A DNA stretch of 64,000 bases from positions 230,890,371-230,954,370 of the forward strand of contig NC_085140.1 in assembly GCF_024139115.2 (NCBI RefSeq). Direction: 5' to 3'. Source of the stretch: Armigeres subalbatus (lineage: Eukaryota; Arthropoda; Insecta; Diptera; Culicidae). Shown here piece after piece: positions 1-11,058 of this stretch. Positions within the stretch are counted from its first letter, which is position 1; every line of letters begins with the position of its first letter. The translations under genes were made by a program, and so were the position numbers. The notes below the pieces were generated by a model. It worked only from the letters and a program-made list of their open reading frames with translations, was not told the origin of the DNA and ran no database searches.

Positions 1-1375
1 TGTCTTGACCAGGAATTTCACATAAAAAAATATACTAGATTTATTGTTATGATTATGTATACATAAGTCTAATTTAAAAAATTAATAAAGGGTAAACAAT
101 GGCTTCTGGAATGTCCATGTCTTATTTAAGTAAAATAGCTTTTAAAACTCCACTGACAATAAAACTACAAAACTTGTCAAAACTTTTTTCAATCATTTTG
201 CCACAACATTTTTATTGCTTATAATATTGAATTGGTCTAACCTGTATGCACACTCGGTGAATGCTTGTGGAGCCGCAATACATGGTGCTGCGGTGCATCA
301 TGTCTTCGCATGGGTTAGTCTTCTTGCTCAGTGGTAACAATCCCGCCTCCAGCGGACTCGCATAAGTTTTATAGGCTGTGTAACAGTTACGTTTACCGTA
401 GTTTGCATAGCTGAACCCGGCTGTGTACTCTCGTTCTACAACAACGCAATCATTTGATTATATAGCAACTATCTGTTGATAATGCGTTATGTTCTAATAA
501 AGCTCTTTTTTATAAAATAATCATTGTTGAAATGGAAATAGTAGGGAGAAGATCTGTTTGATCAGCTCCTCCCATTTTGGTCGACAAAATACGCAAATTC
601 GCTCTCAGCAGCGTAACGTAACTTTGACTGAGACGTCACCTTCACTGCTGTACGAATCCCATAAAAATTTCCACCATTGATCGGGGTGATTAAATTATGA
701 CGTCCACTATTTTTTGAAATTTTTAAGACCTTCCCCTCCCGCCCCACGTGTCATGCTTTTTTTGGCCCCATTCCGGAGACTATGGTAAAAAAATGTTTGA
801 ACATTTCTCCACGGCCACAACCATAGATTTGGGTTTTAGTGAATATTTAGTATCTTGTGATATAAAGTCCTTCAAGGTGGTTGAAATACGACTAAGGATC
901 AACGGTGCTTAACCATGTGCTTACATTTGGTCCATTGTCTAAGCGGAGGGGGGTTAAGAAATTGGCCCGAAGACAAAAAGCTCAGGGACAGGATTATGCA
1001 ATAATGCCCCTGGGGATTATTTTCGTAAAATTCCTTTAATATTTCACCATTCTATATTAAATTCAAAATCTTTCTTATTTGAGCTGTTTTGCCGGAAATG
1101 ACATTTTTTCAAACTTTGGTTTTGTATTTTCTAACTTGGCCAAAATTTTGCACATGCATTTTTTTTACATAATTGCTATCATTTGAAGAACAAATTCTTA
1201 AAACGCAAACTAATCTGCCTAGCCATAATGATGACGTTCTCGTGTATTGTAAAATTTATTGAGAAGATTATACCTCAATGCCGCTACATTTGTAACAAAA
1301 ATTCTCGATGTTTTTTTTTTCCAAAGTTTCCAAATAAGTTCAAGAATTCTTCAAACACCTTGATTTCTTCATCAC
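1..1375. other. AT-rich non-coding stretch, no gene recognised
   Basis: I see no protein family, RNA gene or well-bounded mobile element here. Short open frames lack recognisable domains. Around 325-365 a tRNA-A-box-like string (CTCAGTGGTAACA) is present without a convincing B box, so it is at most a SINE remnant. Confidence 0.4.
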
Positions 1376-1530
1376 CCGAGCAGAAAGAAAACTCAATAAT
1401 ACCTATTTCTTTAAAGATACCTACACTGTTATGTAAATTAATTTTTGGTATGATTTTTTTTAATATTCTACCTCTTATTCATACCAATTTCATAACAGTG
1501 TAGGGTATCAATAACAGAATTAGTGTACCC
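1376..1530. repeat. Fragment of a CCCGAGCAGA-ended MITE
   Basis: Begins CCCGAGCAGA and continues with an AATACC-rich, partly self-complementary stretch: ACACTGTTATG near 1429 is mirrored by CATAACAGTGT near 1491. The same family is present with both ends at 33185-33505. Here the second end is missing, so this copy is truncated. Confidence 0.45.
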
Positions 1531-1639
1531 ATTAACGAAGGTTCATTAATAAAATAACATATCCAAAATGAATCCAGGCACTTTAGTATTCATTGACATT
1601 GACAGGTGACTGGGTGGTTGTACTAGCTTAGCACGTGTG

Positions 1640-2304
1640 GATTCGATGACTCCTAAATCCTTAATCCGATTCACGCGCTCGAGGATAGTACCAGAGATGC
1701 AATGGGTAAAGCTACCGGCATGTGTTTCCGATGGAAGGAAATAACATTACATTTATGAATACTGAGCGTAAAAAGATTAGCAGAACACCAATTCCCCATT
1801 CTATCCACATGCGATTGTAGTTCAATACCAAATTTTCAAAACGACTTATCTGCTTCTGTAAACAAAGATTCAAACGTCGAATTGGCGAATTTGATAACAC
1901 TCCCACACAAACCAACACCACCAATATGTAGGTGAAGGCTTCTGCTACCTGTTGATGGTGTTGGTTTGCGTGGGAATGCTATCAGATTCGTCAAATCGAC
2001 GTTTGCATCTTTGTCTACAAAAGCAGATAAGTCATTTTGAATATTTAGTATTGAGTTCTTCACAGCCTCAAATGTAACATCATCCAAATAGAACAAACGG
2101 AAACCAACCAGGAGATAGAAGTCGAAAAAGCTCGTTGATAAACAGGGTAAACAAGAGAGTCGCCAGATTACTTCCTTGTGGTACTACAAAAGTATTGGAG
2201 AAGTATTCAGACTGCGATGATCCGATTGTCACATAAAGCAAGTGATTAGGCAGATATGATCTAATTCAGCACAACAAATGATGAGAAACACCGAGTTGTT
2301 CTAG
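1640..2304 (-). pseudogene. Non-LTR reverse transcriptase fragment, arm 1 of an inverted pair, split by a fold-back element
   Basis: The minus strand of 1640-1822 and 2096-2304 is homologous to the plus strand of 2785-3175 and covers the RT palm and downstream region. Numerous stops and shifts show it is dead. It is interrupted by a fold-back MITE at 1823-2053 and abuts a Feilai-like SINE at 2305. The clade was not assigned; the jockey or I superfamilies are possible. Confidence 0.6.
1823..2053. repeat. Fold-back MITE, copy 1
   Basis: The two halves are an imperfect inverted repeat with arms of about 95 bp, starting CAATACCAAAT on the left and ending ATTTAGTATTG on the right. The spacer (GGCTTCTGCTACC and neighbours) and the TAAACAAAGATTCAAAC block are shared with 44609-44841, so both belong to one family. 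It lies inside an RT fragment. No coding capacity is seen. Confidence 0.75.
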
Positions 2305-2590
2305 CTTCTTCTCTTCTTCTTCAATGGCTCTACATTCCAACCGGAACTTGGCTTGCTTTCAAACTTAGTATTCTACTAGCATTTCCTCAGTTATTAATTG
2401 AAAGCTTTTCTATGCCCGCCATTGCATGAGTATGTATCTTATGTGGCAAGTACAATGGATACACTATGCCCAGGGTGTCGAGCATGTTTCCCACCCGAAA
2501 GCTTCCTAGACTGGACCTAGAATCGAACTCGCCATCTCCGGATTGGCAATCCTGCGCTTTTGCACACAAGGCTTCTGGAGACCCCTTCTA
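2305..2590 (-). mobile_element. Feilai-like tRNA-derived SINE
   Basis: Read on the minus strand it has a tRNA-like head with a B-box-like GAGTTCGATTC at about 2522-2532, a body with the Feilai-type sequence ATGTAGAGCCAT just before the tail, and a 3' (GAA)n tail appearing on the plus strand as CTTCTTCTCTTCTTCTTC (2305-2322). The 3' half closely matches 54320-54470. Mobility would depend on a LINE-encoded reverse transcriptase. Confidence 0.75.
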
Positions 2591-2689
2591 GTAAGTACGT
2601 CAGTACGTATTAAGCTTATGTTTCTACTGTACCTCACGGCTTTCCCCCAAAGCGATCTGTTGTAATGAATTCAACAGAGTTTGTTTCGC

Positions 2690-3175
2690 TATGTATTCGT
2701 ACCATGGACTCTGGCTGTCAACCTGATGCAGTTTGTACAGATTTGAAGGCAGCGTTCGACCTTGTCAACTACGAAATGTTACTCGCAAAGCTAGAACAAC
2801 TTGGTGTTTCTCATCATCTGTTGTGCTGGATTAGATAATATCTGCCTAATCGCCTGATTTCTGTGAAAATCGGATTGTCGCAGTCTGAATACTTCTCCAA
2901 TACTTTAGGAGTACCACAAGGAAGTAATCTAGAGCATCTCTTGTTCACTCTGTTTATCAACGAGCTCTTTCGACTTCTTCTCATGATTTCCGTTTGTTCG
3001 AAGTACTGCAATCGCATGTGGATAGAATGGTGAACTGGTGTTCTGCTAATCTTTTTACGCTCAGTATTCATAAATGTAATGTGATTCCCTTTCATCGGGA
3101 ACATAAGCCGATAGTTTTGCCTATTTATTCTCTGATACTATCCTCGAGAGCGTGAATCGGGTAAAGGGTTAAGGA
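2690..3175 (+). pseudogene. Non-LTR reverse transcriptase fragment, arm 2 of an inverted pair
   Basis: Translation with a few stops gives RT motif A as VCTDLKAAFDLVNYEML (about 2728-2780) and motif B as LGVPQGSNLEHLLFTLFINE (about 2905-2965). The motif C catalytic YADD region is not visible. An in-frame stop falls near 2834. It is the reverse complement of arm 1 at 1640-2304, so the pair could form a hairpin or reflect two opposite insertions. Confidence 0.7.
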
Positions 3176-5164
3176 GTCATATTGCATCAAGACAAGACAT
3201 GCAAGGCGCTCTACAACGATTATGTATAACTCGTTGAGTAGATAACTATTGTAATGATAAATATTATAAATATTGAACATTCGCTTAAGACATTGGTGTT
3301 GAGCATACATATAACTTTAAGACATGGAACAGGTATTCTCTTTCTCCTATTCATAACAGGAAAAAAAATCTCAATGAATAAATTCCCTCAGAACTCCCAC
3401 GTTCACTTGCACCATCCAATGCTTACCAAAGCAGAGGAAGACCAAAATAGCACAACGACTTTCCACGAGGAGGGTGTGACATCGACGGTTATCGCACATG
3501 TACACACGACATACCGTATCTCAGCCCGAACGGGGTGGCATGGGAAAAATGTAATGAACGAGTTGAATTAAAATTTTCCCCCAGCTGAGATCGAAGAAAC
3601 ATTTGGCCCAAACTCTTATCGCAACATAAGTCCTCGCTAGCAGACCCTACGCATCGATATACGGTGCTCTACGGGAGGGGTGATTCTGGGCTGACGTTCG
3701 GTCGGTGGTGGTTGAAACATTAAATGGAAGAGAACGAATTTGATTACTATCGCATCTTCTTCGTTTTTTCCTCTATTTTCCCCATGCTTTCTCCGAAGGC
3801 CACCACTGACTGGCTGGCAGTAAAGCGCGTAGCGTTACACACTTCGGCGAAAATGCCATAGAATACGCATCAAAGTCTCCCTGAAGAACGATTATAATTC
3901 TCCTCTGCAGGACAAGTACGGGCGCAAGAATTTCATCTAAAAAAGCACAATGGTATAAAGCAAGCGCACATGAGGTTAAATAAAAAAAAACATATTCCAA
4001 TAAAGAAAAGCTTACCCCAAAATATGCATTTTCGGCCTTTTCATTCCTAACACTGCTCCTTACAAAATAAAAATTTACTATTATGCTACAAGTAACATGT
4101 GCTTAAATACAAGCTTGGTGCCAATTACCATGCCTTATTATCGATAGGATGAAAATGGTAGCTATGAGATGTAGAACCGAGACAATAACCTTATGTTCAG
4201 CTATTTTACCTTGACGAGTATTCATTAGTTTTGGAACGGAATGTCACCACTGTGCAATCCTTACATTCCCCACGAAGCGGTATGAGCCCACGAAAAGAAA
4301 CAGGCTAAACTCTATCAGCACAAACCATTCATCACACCAAGGGACCAGAGCTGCTTCCACTTTCCTTTCTCGGCATTCATTCCGAGTTTTATGTTGGTGC
4401 CAAGTCAAGCTCCTGAGTTTCACGAAATCGAAGCTGGACTGAAAGGAAAGGATAATGGATTAGGTTAGATTTCTTTTTTCTCACAGAAGATTTAGAGAAA
4501 TCTTTTCTCCCTGTTCCTCTGTTCTCCGTGCCTCTATCTAGAGGAAACATTCGCAGGTAAAGAAGCACCTACAGAGTAAAATAATGTTTGGAATATTGCT
4601 ATTCGAATCACCGTCTTCATGCAGATGTCGTACAGAGCGAGTATTTAACACCTTGGCATTAGACAACGGACAGGACATTACAGGAGACATCGAGCGGAAA
4701 AATAGCTAATTATATAGCAGGCAAGTAATGCCTAGACATTCGGATTAATTCCACTGTGAAATAGTTTTCAAACATTCATTACACCATTTTATAAGTTTTG
4801 AAGCTTCGAAAGATGAAGCAGGGAAAGATGAATTTGCAATTTAAAGAAAATATATAAATTCGTTGGTCAACACTAGATTATCAAACAAATCATATTGCAT
4901 TTTCTGTTCCAATAAGGAATACATTACAATGTGAGCGAGCAAAGACGTAGAATTGCTTATCCAAAGATGCTGCGTATGCATCACTTAGACTAGGTGTTCC
5001 CTGTTTTATGTATTTATGTATTTTTTTTATGTTTTATGTATTCCATCTGCTTAGATTTTTTTCGCTGCTTGCTTTGAATCATGTGTCAATTACAATCAAA
5101 TCTTTCGACTACAGTACTCAAAACGTAACCTAATTTATACTAAGAATTTTTTTATTTTTATTTT
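3176..5164. other. Non-coding stretch, nothing recognised
   Basis: No domain-bearing frame, tRNA-like element or clear terminal repeats were found. Longest frames are short and compositionally like random AT-rich DNA. The region 4300-4450 is slightly less AT-rich but encodes nothing I recognise. Confidence 0.4.
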
Positions 5165-5700
5165 ATTTATTATCAGACTAAGGCCGGAGTGGCCTGTGCA
5201 AAACATAAAAGTCTTTTCCATTTAGCTCGGTCCATGGCTGCACGTCGCCAACCACGCAGTCTGCAGAGGGTCCGCAAATCGTCCTCCACCTGATCGATCC
5301 ACCTTGCTCGCTATGCTTGTTCCCGTTGAATCGTTGTCGAGAGCCATTTCCACCGGATTACTGTCCGATATTCTGGCTACGTGCCCGGCCCACCGCAGTC
5401 GTCCGATTTTCGCGGTGTGAACGATGGATGGTTCTCCCAACAGCTGATGCAATTCGTGGTTCATTCGCCTCCTCCACGTACCGTCCGCCATCTGCACCCC
5501 ACCATAGATAGTACGCAGCACCTTTCTTTTGAAAACTCCCAGTGCACGTTGGTCCTCCAAGACTGATAGTTAGCCGGGTTATGAGTAATCTTAGGGAAGA
5601 TCGGGTAACCAACCCCGGCGGGAACTTTGGTCGTACGCTGACAGGGAAGGGGGGTTTGCTCCTCTCTGGAGGTACAAATCTGTTCTCCATGTTAGGAGCG
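5165..5700 (-). pseudogene. RTE-clade LINE 3' end (RT C-terminal region and 3' tail)
   Basis: The minus-strand translation contains RALGVFKRKVLRTIYGG, WRRRMNHELHQLLGEPS and GRLRWAGHVARISDSNP, the post-RT C-terminal domain typical of RTE/BovB-like LINEs (GH-V-RM followed by an Arg-rich segment). The frame breaks near 5300. The 3' tail is a TAA/TTTTA-rich run at about 5140-5170. A better preserved relative lies at 63645-64000 in the same orientation. The endonuclease and RT core are absent. Confidence 0.75.
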
Positions 5701-5909
5701 GCTCACAACAGCGTATGTACTCTATCTTAAAGGCAGCTGATCATCGAGGGACTCTTAGCAAAACTGTGCACCATGATCTACCGCAAATTAAGGGGTTTTG
5801 GTGTAGGGCCTGACATACCAGCCTTTAAAAAACCTCACACAACAAAAAATCAACAAGAGAGAAAATCAACAAGCACCGGAACAATCGGCGAAGACGATAG
5901 CGATGAAAA

Positions 5910-7715
5910 CGGACTAGCGATTGGAAACTCGGTTCGTGGAACTGTAAAACTCTCAACTTCATCAGGATCACACGCAAAATCGCGTGATCACACCCGAAGA
6001 GCCGCGTGTTCGGGTGGTGGCCAATCAATGAGAGAATGTGTAGGATGAGAATCAAAGGCCGGTAAAAGAGTTTAGCTAATCAACGTCCATACTCCACACT
6101 TACGAAGCACTGATGATGGCAAGAGCGCATTCTACGTGCACCTCGTAAATACGACAGTTGCCCAAGCCACGATGTCAAAATCATCATAGGAGATTTGAAC
6201 GCTCAGGTTGGCCAAAAGGAGGAGTTCAGACCGACTATTTGAAAGTTCAGCGCCCACCGACTGACTATCGAAAACGGCCTAAGACTAATTGATTTTACCG
6301 CTTCTAAGAAAATTGCCATTCGCAGTACCTACTACCCACAGGGCATATCGTGGCGCTAACATCGACTCTGACCACTATCTGGGGATGGTTAAACTGCGCC
6401 CAAAACTATCCGTCATCATCAATGTTCGGTATCGACAGCCCCTAGAGTGGCCGGATGCTAATGTCGCCGGTGCATACACGCAGCAACTCGAGGCAGCGTT
6501 GCCGGAAGAGGGTGAGCACGATGGGGCCCCCTTGAGGACTGCTGGAGTACAACTGAAGCGGAGAGCAACGTTGGGTATGTTGGACGAAGTCAGAACGATT
6601 GGTTCGACGAAGAGTACATACATATTCTGGAGGAGAAGGACTCAGCGCAGGTGTTTGCGCTGCAACAAGGGACCTGGTAGAACGTTGAACGCTATAGAAG
6701 GAAATAGATACAGCAGACCCGCCGCTTTCAAAAGAAGAAACGCCGTCTGGAAGAAGCAGAGTGGGATGAGATGGTCCAGCTGTGCCGTCATCAAGAAACA
6801 CGCAAGTACTATCAGAAGCTCAACGCATCCCGCAAAGACTTCGTGCCACGAGCCGAGATGTGTAGGGATAGGGATGGGATCTTGGTGGAGGAAAGGTGGA
6901 AGCAACACTTCGAAGATGGTGTGCAAAATTGAAGATTTCGGGCGAATACACCAGTTCGTTCGAATCTCGCTGGGGACTACGACATGGTGATGGACTTTCG
7001 TGCCTGTTGTTCAATATTGCGCTAGAAGGTGTCATGCGTAGAGCCGGGTATAGCAGCCGGGGTTCGATTTCCAACAGATCTAGACAATGTAGATGATATT
7101 GACATTGTCGACCAAACATTTGAAAAAGTGGCAGAAATGTAAAACCGCCTGAAACGTGAGGCAACGAAAGTTGTACTGGTGGTAAATGCTTTGAAGACAA
7201 AGCACATGCTAGTGGGCGGAACCAAGCGCGACAAGGCCCACCATGGAAGCAGTGTTACGATAGACGGATAGACGTCTACCTTGGATTCTTGCTAACGGCC
7301 GATAATAATATTAGTCGTGAAATACGAAGGCCTGGTTATCTACGGACATGAGACGGACCATGCTCGAGAAGCACTCGGGGTATTCGAGAGACGCGTGCTT
7401 ATAATCATCTCTGGCAATGTGCAAGAGAACGGTGTGTGGCGGCGAAGAATGAACACGAGCTCGCCCAAATCGACGGCGAACCCAGTATCGAGAAGGTTGC
7501 TAAAGCTGGAAAGGTGCGATGGGCAGAGCATGAGCCCTGCAATGATGGTGTTCGCTTCCGGCCCGGCATGTACAAGAAGGCGTGGATCGCAGCGAGCGAG
7601 GGGGGCTGACCAGGTGCAGAACGACTTGGGGATTTGGCCTCGAACCGTGTATTGTGACGTCAAATTGTTAATTCAGTGTTATCTGTTTAGATGTAAGCCA
7701 AATCAATTAAATGAA
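5910..7715 (+). pseudogene. Decayed RTE-clade LINE with endonuclease and RT remnants
   Basis: Pieces in changing frames follow LINE order. An endonuclease start reads WNCKTLNFIRITRKIA (about 5940). The endonuclease core KIIIGDLNAQVGQKEEFRPT is near 6180-6240. ANIDSDHYLGMVKLRPKLS is near 6355. A linker (QKLNASRKDF, then VEERWKQHFEDGV) lies near 6820-6930. RT motif C is degraded (VDDIDIV near 7094). The C-terminal ENGVWRRRMN is near 7427. Many stops and shifts make it non-functional. Confidence 0.75.
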
Positions 7716-8188
7716 AATGATAGATTTGTTGAACCAACATTATTTTAAACCGCAATATTTGCATAGGTAGCTATTGTTGAGAAATAGGAAGTCGTTAATT
7801 TGGTGCGTTACGCGTTTATGGGTAAGAAAAAATGTGTTCGTTGATTAACGTTGGCTGTTGGCTATGCACAATCGGTAAATGATTTAGGATTTTTGAAGTA
7901 TATTTCTGTCTGTTGAATCATAAACTCCCATGATGTCCCTCTTTAGTTATAAATATATAATGTTAATAAAGCAATGCAACTTTATCCGCGCTTATGAATT
8001 CAACACCCATAATCTGTTTAACTACCGTCATCCGGGGTAAAATTGATCAGTTTCACCATTTTCAAGAAATGAATAAAGTATTATTTCCTCTTATTATAAT
8101 TACTTATTATGAGTTAGGTATCTTAATCTTGACTAAATTTTCTGCTGAATGATATAACATTCGGATAAATTTGCATTTATTTTTCGCC
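7716..8188. other. AT-rich spacer
   Basis: No gene or bounded repeat seen. Its right end carries the first copy of the 26-bp target duplication of the composite retroelement that follows (8189-8214). Confidence 0.4.
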
Positions 8189-8216
8189 AAAACATGAACA
8201 ATGAAATCATCATTGA

Positions 8217-8540
8217 GTTCAGTGCGTGATCTCTCTTGTTTCGGACAGCAGAACGATCGCGCGGTCGGCCGAATTATTGTGTTCTGCATTGCGCGGCCGA
8301 TAATAAAATTAATCAGTTCAGTGCGTGATCTCTCTTGTTTCGGACAGCAGAACGATCCCGCGGTCGGCCGAATTATTGTGTTCTGCATTGCGCGGCCGAT
8401 AATAAAATTAATCAGTTCAGTGCGTGATCTCTCTTGTTTCGGACAGCAGAACGATCCCGCGGTCGGCCGAATTATTGTGTTCTGCATTGCGCGGCCGGTA
8501 ATAAAATTAATCAGTTCAGTGCGTGATCTCTCTTGTTTCG
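8217..8540 (+). repeat. 99-bp tandem repeat, 3.3 copies
   Basis: Units start at 8217, 8316, 8415 and 8514 (partial), each beginning GTTCAGTGCGTGATC. Copies differ by only a few substitutions. Each unit contains GCAGAAC and GTTCTGC as inverted arms around a CGGCCG-rich core. Because 99 is a multiple of three, frames stay open on both strands, which I read as a side effect. A multimerised 5' promoter unit of the retroelement is a possible role, by inference. Confidence 0.9.
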
Positions 8541-8620
8541 AGGCGGGCTTGGTAGTCATATGGCTACTGCTTCTGCCTCATACGTAGGAGGTCATGGTTT
8601 CAATCCCAGGTCCGTTCCAT
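8541..8620 (+). repeat. tRNA-like SINE module
   Basis: Contains an A-box-like TGGTAGTCATATGGCTAC and a B-box-like GGTTTCAATCCC about 40 bp apart, the spacing of an internal pol III promoter. The same head appears at 19555-19630. It is fused directly to the partial fourth 99-bp unit. Confidence 0.7.
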
Positions 8621-8661
8621 TCTCCTACTTTTTATCTTTCTCTTTATTTCTTATGTTCTAG

Positions 8662-8977
8662 CACAGATAACAGATATTGAGGCTGGTATCCGAAACGTGT
8701 GTAAACATCGGCAACCGATAATTCAAATGTATTTTAAATTGGGACCGCGTTTAGCAATCGATTGGAGATGGCGCAAGGATTATTGTTATTGAAAACGCAG
8801 CCCGAATGCGGTTGTCAAATCCATTGGCTGCGTTCGACGGTTGTTAATCAGCTGCGTCCGTATGTACTGCCGCAATCAGTTGAGTAGGTGGCAGTAGTGG
8901 GCCAACGTATATCAATTCAAAAATTTACACAGGATTTTCAATAAAATTTGTTCTAGCTTAAATATCTGTTATCTGTG
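8662..8977. repeat. 316-bp MITE with 17-bp perfect TIRs and 7-bp target duplication
   Basis: Starts CACAGATAACAGATATT and ends with its exact reverse complement. The flanking duplication is GTTCTAG at 8655-8661 and 8978-8984. It inserted into the composite retroelement and is therefore younger. The CA-start termini and 7-bp duplication do not fit Tc1/mariner or PIF; a P-like or hAT-like source is possible but unproven. No coding region. Confidence 0.85.
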
Positions 8978-9515
8978 GTTCTAGCAATCGCTAGAACTGG
9001 AAATGGACTTCCATACCGTTTCCATTACTATTCCTATACCTTCAACTTGAGTATTCTAACAGTAATCTGCTAGAATTGGAAATGAACTATAGAGCTCGTT
9101 TCCTACATCCAATTAGAAATTCCATCAGTTACCTTCTCCTATCTATCACATTGGCAGCTCGTTAACCAAGACGGACCTCTGCCTCTCCAACCTAACCCAG
9201 ATATTCCAATAAATTCCGCATGAACTCGTGGCAAGAGCAGAGGTAATTCGGCTTGCAGTGGGCGAGTGATTGCATCATCATTTCCTCCCCCTTCCCTACA
9301 TTGACTTGCATTCTGACGTGGCAGGCGCCAGTATGACCTAACAAATGAGATCACCAGCACTTGTACATTGAAGATGTGTGCTAGTCCCAAGCAAACATCT
9401 GTTGGTTCCCTGTGCAAGAACAGCTGATCTGGTCATAATGGAGTAGCAACTACGAGCAGTCAATCAAGCTCAAGCTCAAGCTCAAGCTCAAAACATGAAC
9501 AATGAAATCATCATT

Positions 9516-10471
9516 ATTTTTTGGAATTACAGCAAGCTGCCAAAAAAGCACTCATTACAAGTATAATAACAAAAAAAATAAGCTCGTACCTATAATTATG
9601 TGATAAGTAATCTTATTTTCTTGGTTAATCCATAGTTTATGTTTCGAAATTTTGAATTATACTGCTGAAAAACCAAATAATTAGACTAGCGGTGAGTTTT
9701 TCTCGAAACAATCGAAGCACATCGCTACAGCGTAAGAGAATCCAACTATAATTGCCTACCTTAAGTTGTTTGCGTACGCTTTCTCTATAGATAAATGATT
9801 GCCCAAAGCTACCCCAAATTGAAAAATCAAAAAACATTTTTAAAACAAGTTTCAAATTATCATATAATCAAGAACAACAGCCTCATACGTTCTACATGTA
9901 GCAGTACTCGGTTTAAAAATATGAAAAAAAAATCTATGATTTCCCTTACGGGGGAAACATTTACAAAACAATTGAAAAAATGATCAATGTTATCCCGGAT
10001 TACGGTATTAACCTTTAATAAGTGTTGTTTTTGCGCAATACATTATCTACGTTTGCAACAGAGCGAGCTCAACATACGCAGTCACCCCTGTTAAAGACAA
10101 GTCACAGATAAAGCCACATAACAATTTGTTGCATGGCGTATACGTACCATTCTATTTGATAAGGTAGCGAAATAAAAGAAAATAATCTTTAAAAACTATT
10201 GAAAACTATGAAATGTTTGGCACGGAAGCCATTGAGTAATCGTAGATCAATGAGTATTTTTTTGAGCAACACGGATAAAAATATGATGTAATTTTAAACG
10301 TATTTTAATGCACATATTTGGAAAATGCAAATAAACACAGCATTCAATCTATCTTACAATACAAAATTAAATTTCTGTACAAAAATCAATTAAACAGTGC
10401 TTGCTTGTAAAATTAAGTCTAATTTTATTGAATATCGGATGTTCTAAATTATTAGCTTTGAAATTTTGATA
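9516..10471. other. AT-rich non-coding stretch
   Basis: No recognisable gene. Short frames around 9640-9980 have no domain. No bounded repeat seen. Confidence 0.4.
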
Positions 10472-10750
10472 GGGGAAAAGGTAGTAAAACGAATACGTTA
10501 AGGAATTGCGTTGAATTCAATCATAAAACGAGGGCAATTTGCTAGTTTTACGACTCAGTCCAACAATTTGACCCATTTTCATATTTTATTGAACCATTTT
10601 AAGATATTTGTAGCTAGTCTTTCTGGCTTTAAACTCACATTATTAGCTTAGGTACCTTATATTATTTCAAGGAATATCTGTACATGGTTGACATATGCCT
10701 AAACAGTGTTTTAATCAAAATATAGCTGTCCATTTTAGCACCTCTTCCCC
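10472..10750. repeat. TIR element with TA target duplication
   Basis: Left end GGGGAAAAGGTAGTAAAACG and right end (reverse complement) GGGGAAGAGGTGCTAAAATG match at about 15 of 20 positions. Flanked by TA at 10470-10471 and 10751-10752. It resembles other TA-GGGG-ended elements in this window (57432-57621, 25810-26316). Confidence 0.6.
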
Positions 10751-10868
10751 TACACATATACAAAAACACCTATACGCATAACATCACTCACTCTTAGCTA
10801 AACACTAACTAATTCTCTTTCATCTCTAATATCAATATTACTACATGGGGTATACCCTGTTAGACATA

Positions 10869-11058
10869 CACCCAGGTTTTTTTACACGGTTTGGTTTTAA
10901 TCGTTTAAGACCTTCAGCATCAATGAAACAATGAGTTAACCCCACGAAAAAATTCACAAAAATCAAAGAAAATTCAGGGGGTATTTGAAAAGCTGTGAAA
11001 ATTCAGGTTACCCGAGAAATTAATAAATTCCAACCGTGTAAAAACAAAAACCTGGGTG
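10869..11058. repeat. 190-bp MITE, CACCC-ACACGG family, TA duplication
   Basis: Left end CACCCAGGTTTTTTTACACG is mirrored on the right by CCGTGTAAAA plus CCTGGGTG. TA duplications at 10867-10868 and 11059-11060 suggest Tc1/mariner-type mobilisation. The terminal pattern is shared with 43479-43677. Confidence 0.8.

Larger units (their letters stand above)
8215..9489 (+). mobile_element. Composite non-autonomous retroelement with tandem-repeat head, tRNA-like module and hexamer tail
   Basis: It is bounded by an identical 26-bp direct repeat, 8189-8214 and 9490-9515 (AAAACATG...ATCATCATT), the signature of target-primed reverse transcription. In order it contains 3.3 copies of a 99-bp unit, a tRNA-like SINE module (about 8541-8620), a T/C-rich stretch, a later 316-bp MITE insertion, an unassigned region (8985-9460), and a tail of about four CAAGCT units directly before the right duplication. 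No protein is encoded, so an unknown LINE must have supplied the enzyme. Without the MITE and its duplicated site it would be about 950 bp. Confidence 0.8.

Noticed and set aside
3254..3571. 105-codon plus-strand frame after the RT fragment
   Set aside because: No domain, no start context and no continuation; I could not support it as a gene.
8107..8587. Repetitive open frames on both strands (about 128 and 150 codons) that look like a repeat protein
   Set aside because: They arise because the tandem unit is 99 bp, a multiple of three. No domain, and the array lies inside a retroelement.
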